Positions 11,742 through 23,279 of a stretch of DNA of 64,000 bases are shown in pieces. Source of the stretch: Paramarasmius palmivorus (Eukaryota > Basidiomycota > Agaricomycetes > Agaricales > Marasmiaceae); NCBI GenBank assembly GCA_037176845.1, contig JAYKXP010000108.1:101191-165190 (forward strand), in the 5' to 3' direction. Position numbers and translations under genes: made by a program. Each line of letters begins with the position of its first letter. The first letter of the stretch is position 1. The notes below the pieces were generated by a model. It ran no database searches. It was given only the letters and a program-made list of their open reading frames with translations, and had not been told where the DNA came from.

Positions 11742-13476
11742 AGCTGAAGCGGTTCTGCAAAAGAAACAGTCAGTCAAAAGAGAACAGAAACAGTCGCGAG
11801 GCACGCACCAAAGGAAGAAAAGGGGAAAGGGAAGGAGGGGGTGGTGGGGAAGGGAAAGAATAAGAAACGCCATCAAATTATGGGCTCGAGAAATGTCGCG
11901 GCACGCGGCATTCTTGCCGTGTTCGTATGTTCTCGACACCGGAGCAAGCCAAGGAACAATCGTTGACGTGATGGACATCGCAACAAACACGAGGCGAAAA
12001 CGCCAAGACTTTCCGTCAGCCACTCTAGGAGGTGAAAAAGCCGCTGCCCCCTCGCCGATGGCAATCTTTATGCTGCACCATAGCTCAACATAAACATACA
12101 TAACACTCCTGAGCCCACAAAACTTCAAATTCTGGAAGAAGGCGGAGAACGCCACCGCCAAGAAACGCGATGTTAGATCTAACCGCCCAAAACCGCCCGT
12201 TCAAAACGGTATGCCTGCCCGTAGATCTCTACCACCAAAGGGGCTTTAGGGTAGATTTATAGGGGTCCCATTCAAACCAACGCTCTAGTCAATATTCAAT
12301 CCAGTGCACGCCACAAAGCAAGGCCGACTTGAGGCAAAGCTTTGAAGGTTCACATCTAGAAATTGCCAATAGTCTTGGATAGGCTTTGCCGAGTCTTCCC
12401 TCAGCGAATCAGAAACTCGTCCCCACAAATCAATTGCGCTAAGGGTCGCATTGGAGCCAGTGAAAAACTTGGGCCATTGGTGAAGCAAACCTACAAGTCG
12501 GGGGTTTGACCTTGGCATGTCCATAGAACGGCAAAAAAGCACCGTTACGGCCTGTTTCGGAGAAGATACTGTTACATCGGCCAAATCATGTTTACTGGTG
12601 AAGCGCTGAAGTCTAATCGAGCATAGCACTCACCGTGAAGGATGTAAAAAGTTCCTGGCGCTGTTCGTCGACAAAAATGGTATGTTGCGGGATGAAAAAG
12701 GCAATTATCAGCATTCAATCTACGTTCGGGATCTGGTTATCGACGGAGACTAACATTTACACCTGCCGTCTGTGTATCCGGAAATAACGGGGCACGGGTG
12801 CTAGCTCAAAAGAAATGATTGCGGTACAGGTCATGCGATACAGTGTGGCAGTCTAATGTACCAGATTGAGAGGGAGTGGTGATGGATGTGGTCAAAGAGT
12901 GAAAGCCAATGACAGCTCAATGACATATCCAGAGTTAGTAAAGCCGGCCGAGTCTAGATAGGTCTAGACTTAAGGCTTAGCGCCTGCTACTATAGTGAGC
13001 GCCTAAGAAGTCTGTTTGGCTGGACAAATAAAACCTTCTTTTCAAGCAACGACGACCACTCACAAGCCCTTACCTACTACCTGATCTCTGCTTCAGACAT
13101 CATATTTCGATGAATGTTGCCTTCCCTCTCTAGATCAAACGGCAGGCTACAAGTTTGGAACGGATATAAAGGGATTGTGAATTAATATCGGGTCCTTGGA
13201 CCTTCGATTCACTATTTTCTGGGTTCAATCGTTCAAGCTGCTACGCAGATTTGCCCACGTAATTCGATATGATGATCCTCGTTCAATACTATTTTCGCTG
13301 CGGGGTGACTCCCGCAATCACCGTTCAAAGGGTTCACAACATTAAATGCAGCGCATGTGTCCAGGCTTCGCGTGTTCGCATTCGCACTCGGATTTCGATT
13401 CATGGATACTACTGGCTACGGACTTGTCAATCTTAATGACAAATCGGAGCAAACTATCATGAAGTTGCGAAGCACC
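11742..13476. other. Divergent intergenic region between GH5 and P450 genes
   Basis: Contains the GH5 5' leader, with a probable leader intron at 11755-11808 and a pyrimidine-rich promoter on the minus strand, and the P450 promoter at its right end. A 114-codon minus-strand frame at 12285-12629 has no domain or splice context and was not accepted as a gene. Confidence 0.5.
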
Positions 13477-13485
13477 TATATAAAG
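13477..13485 (+). promoter_or_regulatory. TATA box of the P450 gene
   Basis: TATATAAAG lies 42 bp before the P450 start codon at 13527, implying a very short leader or a downstream-shifted start site. Confidence 0.55.
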
Positions 13486-13526
13486 GTGAGCACGAGGATT
13501 CATGAACCATATCTTTCTTCTTCACA

Positions 13527-15967
13527 ATGTCTATGCATATTCTCTACTTGTCTTTACCAGCAGTCCTTCTTGTTCATGTAGCGATTTCGATTTTCCTACG
13601 CACGAGAAACCGCTCGCTCAAGCTCTTGCAAGGGCCACCTAACCCATCTTTCTGGCTGGGTACGTCTAACACATGACGATTAGGTTATATTCTGTTCTAA
13701 CTTTGGACGAATTCAGGACACGAACAGCAAATTCAGAGTCAAAGAGAAGTTGGGGAGCTGGAGTACAAGTGGTTCAAAGAATATGGCACAGCGTTTCGAG
13801 TGCACACTTGCTTTGGCGTGCGTTATCCAGTTGTTGGATTCTCCGTGTTTTTGCTAAGCTACTCGTTTTCAGGAAAGTGTACTAGCGATTGCAGATCCAA
13901 AAGCTCTGCAACACATCTTTCATAAATCCTCGTATCGATATATGAAAGCCAAAGACCAAACCCAGGGCGGCGCTCGTTTGTTCGGACCAGGTGTATCCAC
14001 TGTTCATGGTGCGTCATCTCAGAGTCTGTGAATTGCTTTCTAAGGCCAAATTCTACTATAGGGAACACCCACCAACGCCACAGGAAGATTCTTGGTCCTG
14101 CATTTTCAGCCGCTCAGATCAAGCCTTTTGCGTCTACCTTCCAAAAGCTCACACAATCTGTACGTGTTACTCGTTCGCATATATCACCCAATCCGTTCAC
14201 TCATTCTTGGCAGCTTATCGCGAAATGGCGCGATCAAGTCAGTGCAGGGGTTACGACCATCAACGTCCTCAAGTGGTTCCCAAACATGACGCTTGATGCC
14301 CTCGGAGAGAGTAAGTTCTCTGGTCTCTGCGCCTTTACTATATGATCCCTAAGATATATCCTTTTACTCTAGCCGTGTTCGAGTACGATTTTGGCGCCCT
14401 CGAGAATCAAGGGAACGAGCTCGCAGAAATGGTTCGGCACTTATTGTTAGTATCCTTTGAAGTTCACTCCATGACAATACCCGCTCACATTTCATTTTAG
14501 CGCCGATTCTGTTCGTCCAACGCCTTTTAAGACTATATATCGAAACGCCCGACGTACACTTCCTGACCCCCTTGTCCAATTAACGGAATTGTTTCCTACG
14601 AAAGAGGACATTCGGTTTGGAAGGTGGTTAACGGCGTCTTCCTCCGTCGCTCAGAAGCTCTATGATGGAAAGATGCAAGGCGAAACATCTGAAGAGAACG
14701 ACCTTTTAGGCGTGATTTGTGCGTATTGTGATAATCTATTGCTTCGTTCCAGTCACTTACTTGATCTATAGCACGCTCACTTAACAACCAGGATCCTGCA
14801 AAGAGCTTCAGTAATACGGAGGCTCTGGCTCAGATGTCGTATGTGCACAAATCTCATCAAATAAACTTCAAGTATTCACCACTCTATAGGACTATTATAC
14901 TGGCCGGACATGAAACTTCTTCCTCAACGTGAGCGGCCAGTCTTAGCTTTCTCCTTGATTCCTAATCGACTCCGTATAGATTAACATGGATGGTATACGA
15001 ACTGAGCCGACGTCCTGAGCTCCAGGAGCGCTTGGTCAAGGAAGTGAAAGAGGCTCGAGTGAAAGCTGGGGATGAGCTTACTCCCAGTGATTATGATTCG
15101 ATGCCACTCCTCAACGCAGTGATCAAGGTACACACTTTATCTGGATTTAAATGTGTCACAGTGTATCGCTAACACCAAGTTGCCTATCTTTTCATAGGAA
15201 ACGTTGCGTTGCCATCCTATCCTGAATACTCTCGTACGTCAAGCGGACGTCGACGATGTTATTCCGTTACAATGTCCCATCGTCTCAGTTTCTGGTGAAG
15301 TGATCTCGCAGATCCCCGTCACTAAAGGACAACGCATTATGGTATGCGTAGGATCATACAACCGGTATGTAAAAAAATTGATTTCATGCCGTCGAAGCAT
15401 TATATTCAAACACCTCTCGTTCAGCCTGGAGGAGGTTTGGGGGCCGAACCCTCATGAGTGGGATCCTTCTCGATTCCTCGATGAAAAGAGGCAAACAAAC
15501 GTTGGAGTATTCGCTAATTTGTAAGTTGGTGTCTTGGTATCCCGAAACTACAGCTCAATGCTTGCCATCTACAGGATGACTTTCGGTTAGTCAACATACT
15601 TTTGCCATGGAATACACTATTGACTAACTCACGTTCAGGCGCTGGGGTTAGAGCCTGCCTTGGGTGAGTTAGGACCCATACTGTTCGATTTTATATTTTC
15701 AGGTCACCTGACGTTCAATTGACCCTACAGCTGGCGTTTTGCGTAAGTCTCAGATCTTCAATTCGTCCACCTTCCTCAGATCTCATGATTTTTTCTAGTA
15801 TACTCGAGCTTCAAGCCGCCATCAGCAGCCTTATCGAGAACTTCGAGTTTTTTGCACCACCGGGCGTTGACATTGTTAGAATTCCCGCTGGTATAATGGC
15901 ACCTGCTGTTCGCGGAAAGCTTCATGAAGGTCTTCAGATGCCGATTCAGGTGAAGATCAGGGATTGA
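13527..15967 (+). CDS. Cytochrome P450 monooxygenase
   Basis: Sixteen exons: 13527-13659, 13717-13817, 13873-14008, 14062-14159, 14214-14310, 14373-14445, 14501-14718, 14772-14838, 14890-14928, 14980-15127, 15198-15364, 15425-15520, 15575-15585, 15639-15663, 15731-15742 and 15799-15967, giving 529 aa with all phases consistent. An N-terminal hydrophobic anchor (about residues 3-23) is followed by a basic stretch and the Pro-rich hinge GPPNPSFW. Diagnostic motifs: I-helix AGHETSS (313-319), K-helix ETLR (371-374), the heme loop FGAGVRACLG with Cys468 as thiolate ligand, then WRFA. It should be an ER-anchored, heme-dependent oxygenase fed by a P450 reductase. The substrate cannot be told from sequence. 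Neighbours give no biosynthetic cluster. Three consecutive exons of 11, 25 and 12 nt encode the heme loop, so automatic annotation may break here. No frame defect is seen. Confidence 0.95.
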
Positions 15968-16112
15968 CGTAGGGGTATTAGTGGGGATGGACAGTTCGTT
16001 TTTGCTATCTACTAGACACTCTTTTCGAGTCAAAGATCATATTGTGATTGATGATATTACATTTCTTGGTTCCCAGCATCGAAACAAGCTATGCTCTAGA
16101 ACTTTCCGAGAT

Positions 16113-17513
16113 CTACACTAAAAGGCGCACTGTTTGTCTATAATCCCATATTCCCCACTCATTCCCTAGATTAATCAGATCCAGTGCATCTTGACGCGTC
16201 AAAGACGGTCTTCGATACCTCCTGAGCACCGGATGGTTGCGGTCAAAGGTCTCCATGTATGCTAGGAGCTCATCTAGACCGGGATATCGGCGTTCTTCCA
16301 GCTGTTCTATGAACCAGAGATTACCTGCTCTTGGAACCCAGACATTCCCAACAACTCGTTTCCAATGGAGTTCTGAGATTGGTACGGAGATGTGTAAGTA
16401 AGGGTTTCACATGGAAGTAGACCACATACCGAAGAATTTACACTTCATCAAAGAAGGGCAAGCTTCTCCCAAGCGAACCGCGAGCGGATGTCCCTCTCCA
16501 AATGGTAGAATGATGGAAGAGAATAGCGGTGACCATTGCCAGATAAAGTCGTTTAACCTGGGAAGCCTGCTCAGGCTATTAGTGAGCGATCGCCAGACTT
16601 CCTTCAAAGTGCTTTCAGGATGCAAGTCTGTATGTTTAACACTATCACTCACCTCTGTAGACCTGTCAAGATGTCCCGTGCTCTCAACCGACAACTTGGT
16701 AACTTGCGGAAGATGCACTGCAATGGTATGGATGAGATCCATGTTATCCGAAGGTCTCGATACTGAAAGGCAAAACACGTCGGGTGATATACCGGCGATG
16801 GCCTGTTTGATCGATAGTATCACCGCGTGATAGTTTCGCCTGGGCACTGTATCAGGCCATCGAATGGTGATGTCGCGTAGATTCTGAAAGCCAGATTGGT
16901 ATCCTAGAATCTTTACGATGCCCGTAGACATCGCAGTGAGTCTCTTGAGCATAGAGAATTGGGTTGGGGGAAACAAAGCTGTGGTGTCATCTTCCTCGTG
17001 CTGGGTAAAATGTATGGTTTCTAGTGTTGAGGCATGGCGGACTAAGAATGCGATAGTGGACTCGGTAAGACGCGCAGAAGTCTGTAGCGAGGACAGCCGA
17101 GGAAATACGCAGTCGCGAAACAGGTTCGTGTCGTAGCCTTCGCTCGGGGAAACCAAAGTGAGGCTACTAACGTTGCTGAGGTTGGGTAGTGCGGAGGTTA
17201 GGAGAGGGATCAGGCTTTGATAGTTTATCAGCCAGCTAATTTAATTCATCAGGGCGAAGGGATAAAGTGTGGAAGCTCTAGCGACGCACTCGATCCTCAA
17301 TTCTTCTACCCATCCTGCAGCCAACTTGTTACCTCGCAGCGTATTGAGGCACCGCAAGGCCTGTTCATCGCCTCGAAGTTTTATATGCTGATACACGAAT
17401 GGACCTCCAATTTTGTAGTATGATCTTGACACGAGACATATCGTTTTCCAGGTTGATACTGGACATTCATCGAGTATGCCGTTCCATAGTTCTGGCGGTA
17501 GGTCGGGAACCAT
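16113..17513 (-). CDS. F-box protein
   Basis: Three exons: 17513-17290, 17235-16430 and 16372-16113, giving 429 aa. Introns of 54 and 56 nt keep frame. The N-terminus (VPDLPPELW..IL.....STWKTICLVSR..Y) is a clear F-box, residues about 2-45, with the LPPELW start and the CLVS core that bind Skp1. The rest carries irregular leucine-containing strands (LIPLLTSALPNLSNVSSL, FPRLSSLQTS, LPQVTKLSV, LSRLPRLNDF), the usual degenerate repeat region of mushroom F-box proteins. The last exon ends with a Trp/Arg-rich tail. The start at 17513 is preferred over an upstream in-frame ATG at 17591 because the F-box normally begins the protein. Inferred role: substrate receptor of an SCF ubiquitin ligase; target unknown. 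It converges with the P450 gene, with 145 bp between stops. Confidence 0.85.
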
Positions 17514-18923
17514 GTTGGATATCGTCGACGACGATAATGATGGAACGGTGGAACCCCAGGTCCAACACGACACGTGGAGGATTTCGTCCATGGACCGCGC
17601 CTAGATCTTGCCTAGATCTGCTCACAGTAATCTGAATCCCGATATCGCCGACAAGGCACCGACAAGGTTCCTTTTGACTCCCATCTCGCTCCCATCAACT
17701 CACTACCGCCCTTTTCAGAGAGGTTTCCGGACGAGTTGCAAGGCTTGAGGTAGATAAGTAGTTCTGCCTTCAAGCTAACGTGGTTCGGTTCATCGCAGGA
17801 GTGCATTTCAAAAGACTCATTGCAGCGAGTGGAGTACGCAATTACCGAAAAAGAACGAGAAGTTGTTGAAGTAGAAATGGGAAAGAGGTACGTACCGCTT
17901 ATTATGAATAGATCATTCATTTGAAAAATACCCCACGTCACTGCCGGTCTGAAGCATCCACACCTCGCACATTACCCTGTTTCTCTGTCGGTAGCGCGCT
18001 CTTGGGCCTTGCACAATTCCACGCCCAGACGGCCCGATTCCTTTCTTCGCTATTCGCACTTTGGAGGTTCCACACACAAAAATCCGACGGTTCATTGTGG
18101 TCATTCTCGCCTCTTATATCGTACTTCACTCTTTCGCATGACAATATCTGCGCGAGCCGGTCCGAACCCGCAGTTACGTGCCCTTCTGCTTCGAGATATA
18201 TTTATATTTCATAGCGCGTTGGTATCGGACATTCCTTATGTCGCCGCGGTTTACCGGTTTCAGATGCAGGGATATAGGCATTGCATGTCGGAAAGAGGAA
18301 AGAAACAGTGCCGGTCAACACATAGGGCATTACTATGACTAAACTGTTTGACTAGTAGAGCCCTTCATTGACTGCTCATCAATTCATGGAAGGCCTGTTT
18401 TGGGCTCCAAGGCAGCCTTTGATAGCCACTGTGGTCTCCCATAACTGTAACCCGGAAGCATCGCACTGATCATGTAGACTTCATCCATACGGCGCTTTGA
18501 ATCTAGCATAAGGGCGAGACGAGTAATCATGTTTCAAGATGAACGGAGGTTAGGTCATGGATATAAAGATAAGATTCATGACCTGTGGACTCAGCACAGC
18601 TCTAATTATATGTTTCTTTTCCACTACAGCTTCTCTGGCTAATAATTCCCAGCGTTTCAAGCGCTGGTAACGAAAACTTTCAGATATCTAACCCATATTC
18701 GCCAAGTTCATGGGGTCATCTGAGTAGACTTCCAGCGCTGTTGGGAGATTACTATAGTAGACGCCGTCACGGCGCTTTACAATGAACGAGCTGTCAAAAT
18801 TGCTAAGCTTGTATGAGACACTCCCATGCCGTAGACTTTTCTTGACAGGTATCTTGGACGTTTCGGTCAAATATCTTCGCAGGCTCAGCTCAGATTTCCC
18901 TCGCTATCTTGGCTCCCGCATCC
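17514..18923. other. Intergenic interval
   Basis: Short frames only, on both strands, with no domain and no consistent splice chain. It probably holds the promoters of the F-box gene (-) and of the 717-aa gene (+). Confidence 0.45.
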
Positions 18924-21473
18924 ATGGACAGCATCCCCAGCGCGGCAAAAAAGAGTACCCGTCCTGCCAACAGGGCAGGACAAAGGTTGAACGGGGGACC
19001 TCCTTCGAAAGTGGCATTCCGTCGCAACTTGAAGTCTTCACGGGCGGAAGAACAGGCGTCGGATATTGGGACAAAAGTATGCACTAGTTCGAATCGGACT
19101 GCCACAGTCACGGTATCTTGCTGATTTTTTAATCTTCAGATTAATAGAGACGTCCAAAATGTACCATCTAATGTCAAGGAAATCGAGGAAGATGGCCAAA
19201 ATGGACCGCTGCCCAGTGCCCTAGCAGGCAAGAGAAAATCACACCCGACTCGGAAACGCGTACACTACGTCAGTATGCAGTGCGGTCTCAATGCGTGCAT
19301 CTACTGAAAACGTAAAGGACCCGTCCCAGAACTCGTCTCGACAGCAAAACGGCTTAAGAGAGAAGAGGGCAAGTGAATGCCCAGTGGTTCTTGGGCTTTG
19401 AAATATTGATTTCTAGCAGTCAGAGCAGAGTAGCGGAAGCAACCAGCCGAAGGAGATCAAGAAATACATAAACAGAGATAATTCAAAATCGGTGTCTCCT
19501 ACTCAAAGGATTCCTCAGAAAGATCGCGGTGACACAACTCCAGTAAGTCATTCCTTTTGTTTACATAATTCTCTTGTTGAAATAGGAAAAGATCAAGACA
19601 CAGATATATGCTTCACTTGATATGCACACCACGATTCCATGGAACAAAATGCTCAGACCTGGATATGGAATAGATGCCATCACATGGAAACCAAAGGACT
19701 GCGCGCTAGATTCCCCTCCCAAATATCCAAATGAAAGGACCCCAACGAGGAAAAAGACACGGTATCGTGTCATTACCAAACGAGATACGCAAACACTTCG
19801 GGACGGGTTCGGGCTCAACGCTGGAGCTAGTAGTCAGTATATTGCTCCTTCAGCACTTTTGGCGGAGTCGAAAGTGAAATTCTCGCAGCTGCTTTCCAAT
19901 TCGGCCTCCTCTGAGACCTTTTTGGTTCAGTGCGAGCTGGACGGGGAATACGGAGTCGAGTACCATCTGAATGATCTCAAATTAGCTAATAAGGCCCTCA
20001 GTCTGTCCACATCAGAATTCAGAGAGCAGTATGGAGACTATTTCATTGCTGGATACCAGAAGTATTTCAGATTTGAGCTCTTTATCCTATGCGAGTGCGT
20101 AATTCATCCAAGTTTCATCTTAGAATCATGAATTCCTGATCGTTGAGGACTTCATGCAGGACTTCAAAACAAACCAGTATTGATGTGGTAGATGCCAAAG
20201 TTACAGCCCGCTTCCAGGAGATTTTTCAGAGCGGTTTCAAACGAACAGATAAGGAGGCCCGCGCCAAAACGTACAGAATATTAACGTATTGGACCAACGA
20301 GGACGGGTGTTCAGCAGACAGAGTGTCACGGGTTTTGGACACAGCGACGGGCAAGAACGAGAGTGACTTGCTTACTGCAGCTGCGGTCATTCTTGAACGA
20401 GTACGGATCACCAAGCCGAGAACAGAGCTTGTATATCTGCAGCATTACTGGTGAGTACGCTCTAGTTGCTGTATCGTGATATGTAGATGTCTAATTCCCG
20501 ACTAATTCCGTGTAGCACCGTTAACGCCAAAATTCACCGCGGAATAGAGGGCGTTAGTGACGAGCTACTTGCACGTAACCACGATTTACGACGGTATTGC
20601 AACGAGCTGCGGAGTCTTTGCGGAGATTCCGCTCTCAAATTGCGCCACAAGTTGCGCGACAACATCGATAATGAGCTCAAAACCTACGAAAGAACCCTGG
20701 TGTCCCAATCTCTCGTCAGCGCAAAGGGGGTCATTAAATTCGAGAAAATGTACCGGAAGATCCGAGTGCTTCACAGGATTTCAAAGAATTTCGCAGCTCG
20801 TTACGATTTTATAAAGCGGATTGCAGACATCAACACCGCGTTCAAATTTCGGCCCCCAACTGGGAACATTCACGTTTATGAATGGGAATGTGGCCAAACG
20901 GGAGGCCATCCTAGTCCAAAGGATACCCAGGGAACATCGAGGTACCACAGCATAACGTTGGATGACATGGAAGTTTTCAGAGCAAAATGGACTTCATCTT
21001 GGACTAAAACCGGGATATTCGGTTTTCGAAAGGTGTTTATGGAATTCAGATCAACATCTTCCCATTCAGCCTTCCCCCCCGAATCCAACTCACAGTCGAC
21101 AGCAGAACAACAGTCACTTCTATTTCAACTGGAAGGGGGTCCGGCATATGTCCTGGGTTGGAAGCTGTGGGCTAAATGGAAAAGCCAGCTCGGGCGGCGT
21201 CCTGAGATTACGGTTCGAGACCCGGAGAAGAGGAACTGTATCCTTTCGGAGGATCTCTGTATTGAGATCGATAGCTGGGTATCTGCGCTCTGGAAATGCG
21301 AAGTGACGTTTGTCTTCAAGCGTGACTTTGACTTTCCCATCCCTAGGAGTCCACAGGCTGAAACGGTGAGTCAAGCGCATTGGTTTGTTTGCTTTCTGTT
21401 CTGACGGACGTCCGCATTGCTACAGAGTGATGATTTGATTATTCGCGAGATTGACGCGAAAGCCATCATGTAA
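18924..21473 (+). CDS. 717-aa uncharacterised protein, possible MACPF-like segment
   Basis: Eight exons: 18924-19076, 19140-19268, 19318-19372, 19424-19542, 19586-20094, 20160-20450, 20516-21365 and 21426-21473. All phases fit and no stop interrupts the chain. Residues 1-150 are basic and Ser/Lys/Asn-rich with no signal peptide. Residues 160-325 include IPWNKMLRPGYGIDA, GFGLNAGASS and FREQYGDYFIAGYQ (about 298-310). The last resembles the F..YG.HF..G core of MACPF/perforin-type folds, as I remember similar uncharacterised fungal proteins. A Lys/Arg-rich helical stretch follows, then a Trp-rich C-terminal region with GGPAYVLGWKLW. If MACPF-like, it could form or regulate membrane pores, but no secretion signal is visible and the motif is short, so this is a suggestion only. 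The third donor (GTCAGT) and fourth acceptor are weaker than the others. The gene model is good, the function open. Confidence 0.7.
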
Positions 21474-21605
21474 ACCTTGATTACAGGTCAGACAAGCGTA
21501 ATCGTATCGAGCTTTTCTTTATCGCATGTACTTCTACAAATTAGCCAAATTCCACTGGACCAGGCAGAATAATGACCCAGAAAAGTTTACCTGCATAAGG
21601 AGCGC

Positions 21606-21935
21606 TCACAAACCGTTCTTGAATTTCTGGGCGCTGTCGTTACCAGTATCTCCAACAGGCCGATGCTCGGCGTTTGCATCTATCATGATAGAATCCCATA
21701 GAATGGACATGTGAGGCGCCTCGTGGTGATAAAATTCCAGAGGGGTTATATTGGCATCCAATGGGTGACAGGTTCCGACGATCTCGTCGGCCTCTACCAC
21801 ATACCTATCGGGCGTGAATCAGGTCATGTTTCAAAATATATACCCAAGGGTTAACTCAGCGTTAAATTCACGGCTGTGGCGAGTCACAGGAGGTGAAGAT
21901 ATGCTCTGCCAGGCATGTACTTCAATTTCGCACAT
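21606..21935 (-). CDS. Small acidic protein, unknown
   Basis: Two exons: 21935-21844 and 21804-21606, giving 96 aa, with a 39-nt intron (GTATAT...GATAG) that is short for this genome. The joined frame is open through the junction and upstream of the ATG is closed by a stop. The product has several acidic residues, a His pair (YHHEAPH) and no signal peptide or TM. I do not recognise it. Coding potential is judged only from frame continuity and composition, and it could be a fragment of a decayed gene. Confidence 0.35.
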
Positions 21936-23279
21936 ACAGGCACCCCGTCACGTATGCTGGGGCTTGAGGCTATAGTGACCAAAACTGTCTGTCGGCCCGA
22001 GTACAAGAACATTCATCAACAATAACCAATTGAATATATGAACGATATACTGACATACACAACGATACTTTGAAACGACAAAAGATAGGCGAACGAGCAA
22101 CGAGGTGAGCTCGAACAGTGTCCTGATTTGCAAAGTGTGCATTCCAGATATGATAAGTTGACGAATTGGGGAATAATTGTTTGCCGGACCTCGAACCATT
22201 GATTCAGACGATAGGACACGCACTGCTTTATCGCTAAGTCGTCTTGAGTATATTCACCATCAAGGGCCAAGGACAGACGTACCCCTCAGTGTGATATATC
22301 CTGGTACAGCAAAGGCAGTATAAATCATCCCCGGCACGAGCCCACAAGGAATCAGAATGCTTGCCACATGATTGAGAGCGGGAGGGCTTCAAACATCTTT
22401 CCGTAATACACTCCTGCAAAGCGATTAAGGAAGATGTAAAATGAGCGGGATACTCGTGTCAACAAAAGTTGAAGGCACACCATCTGTCCTAACCGTTTTT
22501 GATACATAAGCTTTCGGACACAGAGGTCGAAAGAGAGTGACGTAAGTGCGATGTGAATGGGCACATTGTTGAGTCTGCTAAGAAACGTAGATACAATCTG
22601 TAAGGAGAACATCAACGCGCAAGATAAGCTGAAGTCGTCCAGAGGACGTACAGTGCCCATATCTCCGCTCCCCTCAGCACTTTCAGTCATACACCAAGTC
22701 TTCTGCATGACAGCTCGGATCGGAAGGTGGTGACGTAAGAGACCTCGAGGAAGGGGTGGACAAGGGGATTAGACAGTGGCTTGCGATAATACACACTTGG
22801 GTGTACCTGATCTAGCACGAGCGCGAAAAATATCATGCCATGTAGCCTGTGTAGCGCTAGGTACAGCATATCCAGGATCCAGTCATTTCGAATGCGAAAC
22901 CGCGTAGCCAAACGTAACAGGAATCTCCGTTAATTGCCCAGGCCACCGATGAAAGACACCCCAATAGTCGATATGGAGCATTTCAGGCGGGCGTACATGC
23001 ACCGGCAGAGAACCTCAGCAGGGAATCAACAACCTGGACACGGAACACCGTAGACGGAGTCTAACACGTACCGTTTCCAGTATTCCAGCACCACTACACA
23101 ATCAAGAGTCCCAGATAAGGTATCCGGATCGTTACCGGGCACTGGAAGACTGAGGAGTGTGGTCTGCGAATACCACTTCACGTCGGAAGATGGTTACGTA
23201 ATCGATGTCGAGGAAGTGGTGGTTTCGAAATGATGCATAGCGAGGTGCAGCAATCAGGTCATGGAGGAGCATGCTGAAT
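21936..23279. other. Possible decayed minus-strand gene
   Basis: The minus strand from 22911 to about 21950 has several short open segments bounded by plausible splice sites, with hydrophobic stretches and a Cys-rich piece near 22300 (CLCC). I could not join them into one frame without stops, so I treat the stretch as unresolved: either a decayed gene or one whose exons I cannot place. Confidence 0.3.
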
